Both the position numbers and the translations under genes were made by a program. A DNA stretch of 64,000 nucleotides from assembly GCF_000524195.1 (NCBI RefSeq), contig NW_020170397.1, positions 776,045 through 840,044 on the forward strand, written 5' to 3'. The DNA is from Echinococcus granulosus (Eukaryota; Platyhelminthes; Cestoda; Cyclophyllidea; Taeniidae). Position 1 is the stretch's first letter. Every line of letters starts with the position of its first letter. Below are positions 1-9,600 of the stretch, in pieces. The notes under the pieces were generated by a model. It was not told the origin of the DNA, made no database searches, and saw only the letters and a program-made list of their open reading frames with translations.

Positions 1-1800
1 GGATTACGCAATTTGAGTTTTGTACTAGCAGTGGAGATCTCGCTCGGGAGGACTGCAAAGGTACGTGAAGTCAAATCCACAAGTAGAAATAAATATCATC
101 CTCCTGACGTGATTGATTTCGGTGCATGGTTGGCACTCCAGCTGTGCCTGACGCCATAGTGACATTGACGGACCAGATGTTAGTTGATAGACTCAAAGCT
201 CTCCGAATGTGAAAGTGTTCTGTCGAGGTCACATTGATTTGGCTTACCAATTCGGATTCATCTTGTCAAGTCCTTCAGAATTAAAAGTGCCACTCAGACG
301 GAGTCAATATGATTGGCAATTAAAATTTGCAGTTGCTGTCACTGTGTTTCCATCATTAAATCTATATAAAGGTAGAATTTTACTAGAAAATCAGTGACAC
401 TGTCACCGTGCAGATGGTGTGGTACGTACAATCTGGCATAGGTAGTGCCTGTTTATTGACCAAAATACACTCGGCGGTGATTGTCAGCCTTCAAGTCTAG
501 CATTTGTTTTGTGAATAATAATTGTGATTAGGCAATTCTAGCACCCTAAACCCGTATTCCTCCCGTACTCTGCCAACTAACGCTTTGAGGCAAGTAAACA
601 GTTTTGGTGTTAGTTGGAACAGACTAAAACAGTGGAACTTCCATAAAAGTAGAGCCAGTGCCTAAAGAAGTACCAGTCGCGGCACCACCTGCATGCTCAG
701 ACTGGAATGCAACCGGGAGCAAGTGCGTGGTCGATAAGTCAGTCAAAGGGTCTGCCAATCCATGCGTTGCTTGTCTCGGTGGTAGAGCGCGGTCCAGTGT
801 CGCTTAGACCAATTCGTGTTGCAGCTGGTCAGCAGAGGCCCTTCGAAGTGTAGAACCACTCTGCATCCGTCGTGGTTTGCTAACCACCCAGGAAAAGCAT
901 ACATTCTATCATTGTAGGCAGTGACTTGCCGCAAAATCACCGTCCAAACGCAGGCGTGTCGACGGAGCACAGTACAGTCGCGCGTCGGATTTAGGTGTTA
1001 AGGCTCAAATGGAAAGCCAAGTTCTTGCCTTTGCGAGGCACTTCTGCAGATGCTACACTATGTGAAACAACGGATAGGCAGCACAATACCTACTTGTCAA
1101 GGTCACAAAAGTCTGATTGCATAAAACCCTTTAAGGTGCATGAAACTACCAATACTCGTCACTTAAGCAATGATGCCGCGATTTTGGGCCTGGTTAACCA
1201 ACTACTGGCAACTGTGAGCTACTTCTGTTTTTGCGAGAACAAGTAGGTCAACCACCGAAGTTTTCCTAGGCCCCACCATTATTATATTTACTACTTGTTC
1301 ATCAAATCGGCTTTCATGACACTCGCCTGCTCCGGTGATAACTTTATTTATGCACATCCGCACAAGTGACTTAAATAACATGTCGAAAGGTGGCTTTTCG
1401 AACAACAGAATTAATCGGTCGCATTAGGGAGCCTTCAAACATTCATACTAACGCGCAGATCACGCCTTCGTTTTATTTTTGACGGGCGAAGTCATGCGTA
1501 GATCTCACTGCCCATGAGAACTTCGTTCTTATTTATGGGAATAGCAACTAGTCTTTTGGTTTTCACTGTGGATTAGAAAGTGATAGTCTTAAACAAACAT
1601 TTACTTAGCAAAATGCCCGCTCCGTTCATCTTTAAATAGACAAAGTGACGCATATTCCCTTGTTTGATTGCTTAAAGTAACATTTTTTAACACCAACCGA
1701 GTGCTTCTCTGCCCCCTCACAAAGTATTGTAAGCACTGCGGCGGTCTTTCGTCTCCTGGACGGACTCGGAACGCTACATTGATCCCACAACAGGCATCAA
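1..1800. other. gene-free stretch
   Basis: No open frame here resembles a known protein, and none shows paired splice sites in a consistent phase. The longest open frames are under 85 codons and look random. I see no tRNA-like cloverleaf, satellite array or long microsatellite. Confidence 0.5.
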
Positions 1801-1940
1801 TGTAGGGCCCAGAGTCTGCCCTAAAAAAAGAAGCCACAATAAATCGGGTGCAATGTGCACCGCCGACGTACAGAAGGGGGGGGGACTACTGGCCTGGCCG
1901 AGGCCATGTTCACCAGCAGAAGTACACAGCTGTAACCTTG
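1801..1940 (+). repeat. decayed terminal-repeat fragment of dispersed LTR-like element
   Basis: It begins TGTAGGGCCCAGAG and carries the blocks CACCGCCGACGTACAGA and CTACTGGCCTGGCC in the same order and spacing as the better-preserved terminal repeats at 2365, 57810 and 60360. A poly-G run interrupts it and the 3' part is diverged. I read it as an old solo fragment; the right boundary is approximate. Confidence 0.5.
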
Positions 1941-2364
1941 AGTGTCCGCAGTGCCAAAATAATTAACGTATTACAACAATGCTTAAATCTTTCCATAAGC
2001 TCTTGGCCACAATTGATGAAGACTAAAAAGGTTTGCGCTCGATTTTTTTAAAGAGAATTAGGAAATGGAAATTCGTAATGCACTTTTTAGCTTTTAATAC
2101 AGTTTTGCCAATAATCCAGCACACGCGTGATGCAGTGCGAGAGGCTTGTGGTTTACGGTGGGCTGGCCACAGGTTTTCTTCCACCGCGCTCTGAATTATC
2201 ACACACAAATAGGACAGGTATATTGACAAAGGCAAAGTACATGGGACCCTGTCATATGCAACATCACGCAGTTTTCGTGCAGAATTATAGCACGGCATCT
2301 ATCCTGGCGCAAAGTAGGTCACATGCTACCTGTGTACGCAATGATCTGCATCAGCGGATGGTCC

Positions 2365-2565
2365 GGTAGGGCCACGAGACTTCTCTGAAGATGAAAGAGG
2401 ACATAGTACTCAGGCAGAACATGCACTGCCGACGTGCAGAGGAGCTGGGTTAGCTACTGGCACGGCCCGGAGGCCAGCCCACCTGGCGAGGGTACAGTGG
2501 TGAGAGCTTAAGTGACTCCCTTACCAAAACCGAGAGTTAAACAAATAAACGAGCAACCTATTACA
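2365..2565 (+). repeat. solo terminal repeat of dispersed LTR-like element
   Basis: It matches the family consensus along its length: the GAGACTTC block, GAAAGAGGACATA, ACTCAGGCAGAA, CTGCCGACGTGCAGAGG, CTACTGGCACGGCCCGGAGG, GGTACAGTGG and GAGAGTTAAACAAATAAA, ending in TTACA. No internal domain follows directly, so it is solo-LTR-like. Confidence 0.75.
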
Positions 2566-2859
2566 GTTGGCATGCATTTGAATTCGTGCGTCTACTCAAA
2601 TTTAATAAGCACAACTTGGTGTTTATGCATTGCATTCAGTTCATTGCATAAACTTTAAACTGAATTATTAAACTAATGCCGTTAATGACTCTAAACAGCC
2701 AGAAGCTTCCTTTCACTATGTCATTTGTTTCATTGTGTGATTAACTACGCGTCCACTTCAATCTCCGATTGTACTTCACCGCTGCAGCACTAGTAATGCT
2801 TGTGTTTTCATACTGCTTTGGCTTATTATGACCTCGAGGAGGACCCGAGGCGCAACGCA

Positions 2860-3341
2860 TGTAGCCCACCACCCCTTTTCCCCAAAACTCCCCTAAAAAC
2901 AACCGAAGATATAATACTCGGAGAGATTATGTATATATGACATCAGTAGGACTTGGGAGTACTGGGCATGGCCTGGAGGCTGGCCTATCTGACAAAGGTA
3001 CAATGGCGGTGCTTCTAAGTTGCCTCTTTGTTAAAACTGAGAGTTACACAAGCACATAAATTATTGTGTAGCCCCCTCCTCCTTTGAGCGTCATTTCCTG
3101 TGCTCCCCTTGGGCAACTTCCTGTGTCAGCCGTCACAACGTAGTTCGCGCTGCAAGAAGCACACCCACGAGCCAACTGCGCCAGTCGTCGAATTTTAATG
3201 CAACTGAGGAGTTACTCGACCGCAACGTCACTGACCCCTCTTGGCAATTCAACTGGATGTGGAGTTTCGCCCCGTTTGATAACTGTTTTGGGAGATGGGG
3301 CAATGTTCAGGCCGTCATGCGTGTCCATTGGTAGAAACCTA
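2860..3341 (+). mobile_element. truncated copy: terminal repeat plus part of internal domain
   Basis: A degenerate terminal repeat starts TGTAGCCCACC at 2860 and runs to about 3075 (ACTGGGCATGGCCTGGAGG, GGTACAATGGCGG and GAGAGTTACACAAG are recognisable). It is followed by the family's internal domain: CTCCTCCTTTGAGCGTC, GTGTCAGCCGTCACAACGTAG and CACCCACGAGCCAACTGC. The internal domain stops where an inverted terminal repeat begins at about 3342, so the copy is truncated or interrupted. Confidence 0.65.
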
Positions 3342-3493
3342 GACCACTTGGAGGCTCCGCCATTGTACCTACGCCGGGCGACTGGCCTCAGGGCTGTCGG
3401 TAGCATTCAAGCCTTCATGCATGTCGAGCATGTATATTCTATCCTAATATTGTCATCTTTCATCTTCAAGGAAGTCTCAGAGTGCCACAATTA
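3342..3493 (-). repeat. inverted terminal repeat copy abutting the preceding element
   Basis: Read on the minus strand it gives GAGACTTCCTTGAAGATGAA, then ACATGCTCGACATGCATGAA, then GGTACAATGGCGGAGCC, in family order. It lies in the opposite orientation to the truncated copy immediately to its left, which suggests a nested insertion or a rearrangement. Confidence 0.65.
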
Positions 3494-4138
3494 CGTTAAT
3501 GGTTTTTAATTTATTTGATTTTAAGAGGTAATCTTGCGCTTCTTTGAAATCTCACTGTAGCCTTGATTTTGTACGATAAATATGATCAGACCTTCACTGG
3601 GCTTGGGGATTCGTTCTTTATACTCGTGAACGGAAGTGAGAGGACAAAATCCAAACTTCAATGGGTATTTAGATTATAAATAAGAGCTATTAAGGTTTCT
3701 TCAATTCCAAAAACAACTACTAGTCCCAGTTATTTAATTCTTTAAAACGCTACTAGGTGGTTTTTTGAGCACTACATTAATCTCACCTTTAATTTTATGC
3801 TATTGCGCATTTCAGAGTTGCTGCTGTCAAAATCCAAGTGTGCTTATTTGAATCAAAAGACCTTTAGCTTAGCGATCCTGCTTCTGTACAAAGAAGGAGT
3901 TAAAATATATTCAGTTGGACTCATTTGGATTCGTTATTCGATTTTGTTGAAAATATCAAGCTTCTTAAACGGCGGCAGTTGATAGTAGCCCCAAATGCAG
4001 GAGAGCGGTTTGAGGTTTCATCCTCTTTCCACTAAATCCGCGCCAAGCATCAGGCGTATTGGACCGAGCCATGAATTCAACAGGCCTCGGTGGGTATTGA
4101 TCCCCTTGAACACCACGTGATGTCCACTGCAACCTCCC
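3494..4138. other. A/T-rich gene-free stretch upstream of SLC5-like gene
   Basis: No coding signal is recognisable. The segment is upstream of the intronless gene at 4139 and would have to hold its promoter. I could not identify a convincing TATA box or initiator. Confidence 0.4.
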
Positions 4139-5848
4139 ATGCTCCTAGTGACTATTGTCATCGCATCAGTTCCCATTGCTGCGACCCTCCTCTTCATTTG
4201 CCTCAGTTTGTTATTTTCGCGTCAGTTGAAAAAGAAACGATGGGCCACTGACCCACCAGATGTACAGGTTGTTCAATTCCTCGAAGGTGCCAGTGCCATC
4301 TGGAGGAACCCCCTCTTTTTGGGGGTGGCCAGTGCCAAGTCTTTCGCCCCAAGTCCTTTCGCTGAATACCTCTACTACGGTGATCTGTTGAGCTGGGGTC
4401 TCTTCCTCACACGACTCGTTGCACTGGCTATATGTGTTGCTCTGTGGAGTTGGCTCTATCGACTCGGCTATGAGAGCGTGGGGCACTATCTTAAGCACCG
4501 TTATAGAAACCGGTTTCTGGTTGGTTTATACAATGTGAACCTATTGATAGGAACTATTTACATATACAAGTCTGGTGTCAATCCGATTGTATATGCCTTT
4601 ATTGAGTTCTACAAAACAAATAACTACGTAAGTCTCGCGTTCCTATGCTTCTTGGGGGTTACGTCATTTGGCGGCTTCAACGTAACCATGTTTGCAGTGA
4701 TCATACATTGTTTGCTAGAGGTGCTTGGACAAACACTCGTTTCAATGTCAATATCGTCAATCTCAAACATAACCCAAGGTTTTATATCCACTCCAATTGC
4801 ACCATGTTTTGTCAATCTTGGTGTGGCAGAATTCTTACCTCTCCTGTCACACCTCATAACTATTCTGCCTGTTTACCAGATCCTTCGAAAGGCTAGTAGT
4901 CTAAAGAAATTGAGAGCATCTGTGGTGATATGTGCTACCGTTCTCTTCTGCGACCAATTCTGGTCAATGTTGCTGGCTTCGAAAGTGAAAGAAGTTGGTA
5001 TTTATAATAGCAAAGTGGAAAGTGGCGTGGATGACCGATCGTCCTTATGGATACGATCTTTTCTAGGTGGTGTGAATGTGACCAGCGAGCGCAAGATGGA
5101 CCAAGAAGTCACTACATGGAGTCCTCCAACCCCCATGACTGGCCTAGACTTCGATTATGGGTTTTGGGATTTCCCATCGGCCGGGGCAGTGGTTCTCTTC
5201 TGGACCTTACTAGGTCATCTCAACATGTTCACTGCACTCCAGCTGCACATAATAACTGTACACGCCATCCAGCACTGCATCCCCACGTGGCTGCGAGACG
5301 TAGTGGCCAGTTCGGTGTCGGAGTTTAGGCTCTTTTACATATGTGTCCGGTTTTTCTTCTCTATCATCGTGATGATGCTTATCGAGGAGGGTGTCTATGA
5401 GCTTGTCCATCCAGAATACAAAGGTATAATTGTTCACACGCCTCTGTTGGAGTCCACACTGACCATAGCGGTGTGTGTAGTCACAGTGACCGGCTGGATG
5501 GTGCGCAGTGTCGGCCCTGTGCTAATGAGCGTCCAGGTCGTGGTGGAAATCGTGGGAATGCACTTTCTGGAGCAAATACTGACACGCGACTTCCAGGAAA
5601 CAGATTTTGTCACTGGTGAAATGATTTGGCGGGAAGGGAGGGCGCAAGACCAAAGACACATCTGCAGTGCTGCCTGGCTGCCCTCCCTTGTAACGTTTGT
5701 GCTACTTCTCGTGGCGCTATCGACACTCATTTGCTGCCATCCCAGACACAGCATCATCCTTCGAGACAGCCTCGGAAGGGGTAAGAGCAGCATAGAAGAG
5801 GCGGAGGAGAATGGTGAGAGCTCTGAATCATCGGAAGAGATAGAGTAG
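4139..5848 (+). CDS. divergent SLC5-like sodium/solute symporter family protein, intronless
   Basis: A single uninterrupted frame of 569 codons with about 11-13 hydrophobic membrane segments. Residues about 45-190 follow the order of the SLC5 family, closest to the SMCT/SMVT (SLC5A8/A12/A6) type: LFLGVASAKSF, then FAEYLYYG, then YRLGYESVGHYLKHRY, then FGGFNVTMFAVI where the family has GGLKAVIWTDVFQ. Around residue 340, FDYGFWDFPSAGAVVLFW resembles the segment before the family's TDQ motif. Family members normally move sodium together with monocarboxylates, vitamins or sugars across the plasma membrane. Here the WTD stretch is absent and the second half is strongly diverged, so transport is not assured. 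The C-terminus is a short acidic cytoplasmic tail rich in Glu and Ser. Lack of introns, next to intron-rich neighbours, could mean a retrocopy. It could also be another APC-fold protein. Confidence 0.6.
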   Translation: MLLVTIVIASVPIAATLLFICLSLLFSRQLKKKRWATDPPDVQVVQFLEGASAIWRNPLFLGVASAKSFAPSPFAEYLYYGDLLSWGLFLTRLVALAICVALWSWLYRLGYESVGHYLKHRYRNRFLVGLYNVNLLIGTIYIYKSGVNPIVYAFIEFYKTNNYVSLAFLCFLGVTSFGGFNVTMFAVIIHCLLEVLGQTLVSMSISSISNITQGFISTPIAPCFVNLGVAEFLPLLSHLITILPVYQILRKASSLKKLRASVVICATVLFCDQFWSMLLASKVKEVGIYNSKVESGVDDRSSLWIRSFLGGVNVTSERKMDQEVTTWSPPTPMTGLDFDYGFWDFPSAGAVVLFWTLLGHLNMFTALQLHIITVHAIQHCIPTWLRDVVASSVSEFRLFYICVRFFFSIIVMMLIEEGVYELVHPEYKGIIVHTPLLESTLTIAVCVVTVTGWMVRSVGPVLMSVQVVVEIVGMHFLEQILTRDFQETDFVTGEMIWREGRAQDQRHICSAAWLPSLVTFVLLLVALSTLICCHPRHSIILRDSLGRGKSSIEEAEENGESSESSEEIE

Positions 5849-5932
5849 GCAGTTCCAAACCTCTCAAAAACTCCCCACACTACGAATATCGCGATCTCCG
5901 CCGAATTAATTGTACTAGGGAATTTTTATGGT

Positions 5933-5938
5933 AATAAA
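5933..5938 (+). other. candidate polyadenylation signal AATAAA for the SLC5-like gene
   Basis: AATAAA lies 85 nt after the stop codon at 5846-5848, a usual distance for a short flatworm 3' UTR. No cDNA support is visible. Confidence 0.35.
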
Positions 5939-6627
5939 CGATCCAGTATTAAAAGATAGGATGTTTGTCGCGTTACCAAACCAATGCTTTAATAATTTTG
6001 AAGCAAGACGAACTCTGTCTAGGAGGCTACAAGCCAATTCTGTTGTAATAAAGCGCCCTTTTTCCAACGACCAGTTTTCTTACCTTAAATCAGACCTTAA
6101 GGTACTCCGCTACCAGTGTAGCTGAAATGAAAAAAAAGGTACACTCCCCCCCCCTTACCCCAGTAATGGTTCTATCAGTCCCTAAACTCTTCGCATCAAG
6201 CACCAACTTCGGGTTGATGGAAGACAAAAGGAATAATCTGTTCTCGTTGAGTGACAACTGAATTCCCCGACTAAATTTGTTGGAGAATAAGATCAGTCTG
6301 GTGAATACCTGGACATTCCAGAGAACTCTATTGCACACTTTCTCACAAAGATCAGTGGATAAATAGATACGACCTGTTCTGTACCCTTGTTGGCCTAAGC
6401 AGTGTACGATTCTCAAAATACCCTCTCATCAATCTTGAGACTTATTAGAACCAAATATCCTAGCAGACATCTGTCATACCCTAACAATGAAACGAAAGTG
6501 AGTGATGGGAAACATAAATTCATGCATTTATAAGTATGTATAATAAAATAAAGATGGTATTAAAAAAGTCCATTTATACTAACCACATGAACGCACGCAT
6601 AAAGTGGATGGGTGGCTACATGAAAAG
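5939..6627. other. convergent intergenic spacer
   Basis: It lies between the 3' ends of the SLC5-like gene (+) and LIG1 (-). No coding sequence, RNA gene or repeat was recognised. Confidence 0.4.
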
Positions 6628-9600
6628 TTAATAAAAGCCCTCCTCATTCGCCTCGTCCGGCTTATCCGCATTTTTGATCTGCTCCTGATCGCGGTACATC
6701 TCGTACACTTGTGCTGCTGTGGTCGCCTCCTCAGGTTTCTTGTCCTCACGAACGCGCAGGAAACGCGGGAAGCGCAAAGAGAGGCCCTTTTCTGGGTCCG
6801 CCTACATAAGTCAGACGCAAACACACGTTGTAAGGACCAAGGCGGGGGTGTGAAATTGGATGATAGAATAAAGCAATTTACCATTCCCGCGGCAGCCTTG
6901 TGAGCTGGAGAAATACTGATATCCGCTGCCTTCACCTCCCACACCTGAACAGGCTCAAACCAGTGGTCGGGTTCCAGATTCTTGGTGTATTGGTAGTAGG
7001 TCTTGGCTGAGGGAATTATATGGTCCTTGTAAAAGTCTGACAGATTCGCCAGGTCCTCGTCTTTCAGACCGGTACCGACCTATCAAATGAGGATCACGTG
7101 AGCGGAGACCCACCTTACAAATAGTTTGATATTCCTCGTCATCCGGGTTGTAGCAGGCGAGTAGGAAGCCACCGTAGCGACCGGTTCGCTTCCCAGTGCC
7201 ATGGAAACCACCAATTACGACTAAATCGAGGGTGTCACCAACACCTTCGAGGTAGTCCTTCTTGAGCTTAAAAGTAGAGAAGTAAACCTCAGTTATTTGA
7301 GACTCAAAGTGCCTCATGGACAGATGAACTCATCAAAGCCTACTCACCTTCAGCCAGTTTCGCGAACGTTTGGCAATTTCATAGGTGGCGTCTCTATCCA
7401 GTGTCTTCAACATTAAACCCTCACAATTTCCTAGGTAAAAAGTGGATGGAAAAACTAAGTTAAGTAAGCCATGTCAGAGAGGGGATACTGACAGTAAAAG
7501 CATCTAATCTGCGCAAAAAGTTAATTCCCAATCTAGCCACCAGTCGAATTCACTAAAAGAGCAGTTTGCAAATTAATGCAGTTTTGGGTAAAGGGACGTA
7601 GGCCCATAAGTAAGGTACCGCTAACATAATGGTGACGCAAAATCTTGGGTCTATATCAGAGGTTATGTGCGCAAAAAATGTAAATCTAGGGGTAAAGAAT
7701 CCGATCATAGAAAGCGACTCCCAGAATCAAGATCCTCTTAAAAGATTCCATTTGAGATGACAAAGAGATAACCGCAGGACTTGATGAAAATGCGGTAGAG
7801 ACAAAAAGAACCTGCCTTTGATCGATTCATCCATAAAGCGTGCAATCTTGTCCGTGTCGGAGCTGTCTAGGAAAGTGGCAAGCATAAATTTTCCGGGAAG
7901 TGTCGGAAAAACAAGTCTGAAAAAAACAGGCAAATAAGAGACGGTGACTTTAAACCCCTCAATCTACAAGTCTGCAGTACAATAAGAGCAAAAAGCACAA
8001 AAGAACCCCACTGATTTAAATAACAAGTAAAAGGAATAAGGGATTGAACGTTAATATAGGTGTGTATTAAGCGTTTCCAGTAAGCTAAATATTGAAGACC
8101 CCAACTGCTGCCTTGCATTTCATTAAATTGGCAAAACGTGTGGCTTGAAGGTGCACTTCTTCAACAAAATGAGAGACACATTACAAGTGGTGAAAAGAGT
8201 ACTTCAAACATGGAAAAAGAAGGTAATACACAAATCATGATAATTTTAGCTGCACTAGTCGCAGTGTATTATCTCTTAATGTCCATGAACGATAATGATT
8301 ATATTTAACATACTCAGGCAAGTGGATAGAAACCCATTCGCCTAACATCATATTAAGTGTTAAAATGAATAGTAAATTAATAGAACCAAGCCCCCAGGAT
8401 TATTTGCTGTTGTGACAACTACCTTGACAGAGGGCTCCTACACAAATAACCAATCAAGAAACAAACAACAAATATCCTGGTAACATAAGTGGCGTTAGTC
8501 AATCAATCCAAGAGGTGGTTTATAGTAAACTAGACTACGTATCCTTGGGCAAAATAGGCACAGCACAATCAGAATAATTAATTTTCCAGAATTTTAGATC
8601 ACCTCCATTCATAAAAATGCCTTAACGCAATCCGATCCGTGCAAGGGAAGTAAGCATTTTTTAGGCAAGGAAACGTACCTTAGGAGTTCCCGCCTCTTTC
8701 GGAAGGGCTGTTCGGTGAGAGATACCCCATTCAAATAGAGCAGGTCGAAGGCGTAGATACAAACACGAACCTTCACATCTTCCTCCTGAACGTCCTACAA
8801 GGGTGGGTGGGTGGGGGTAGGAATTAAGCGCACACTACGTAGTGATAAATGCAGTTTCTATTTAGTGCACAAAACCTAATTAAATCACATATTCAAAGGC
8901 AAAAAATCAAACGAATAAAAGAGTAGAATGTCAAAATAGGCTACCCCAAAATTGCCAAACAATTTGTTATTTTTAAGATAGTTTATCTGGAATCGAAGTC
9001 CACAGCGAAACTAGAATATTGGCGTGAAAAGTACACCAACAAAACGGAAATTTCAAGCTACATTTTCCAAGATGGCACTGTTTTGACACCATGCGGCGAC
9101 TTGACCCAAATCAGAGCAGGAGATGAACAAATACGAGAGGCAAAATTCCTTTCACAACGCACCTTGCGCTTTCGCGTGCTAAGAACCTGGAATGGAAGAA
9201 TTTGCGCGGCATCAACATCCCAGGCCACAGCCTCCGAGTCCAAAATGAAGGTAGTCAAGGAGGAGTTCTCCTCGTGAGCCGTGGTGTCGATGGAGCCGAG
9301 CAGTTTGCAGGCCTCGTCGGTTAGTTTGGCATTTTTGAGAACACTGTCCACCAGACTGTTCACGATATCCGGGTACTTGGAGGTCGTATCCTCCTGGTTG
9401 CGCGAGTAGACCCGGACGCTACCATCCAGCAAGAGGTGAACCTAATAGGTAAGCGTATACAGCGTACATTATGGAGAAATCAACAGTTAAGGCATATATT
9501 TGCGGCGATTAAGTAATGGTACAGATAGCAAACAATCGAAGGCACAGATTTCAGGTGTGAAAAAGGGATTCGATAGACTCAAAATACATTCGCATTAATA

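Noticed and set aside
5434..5880. 148-codon minus-strand frame
   Set aside because: It is a mirror of the 3' part of the SLC5-like coding sequence and has Ser/Thr/Arg-rich random composition.
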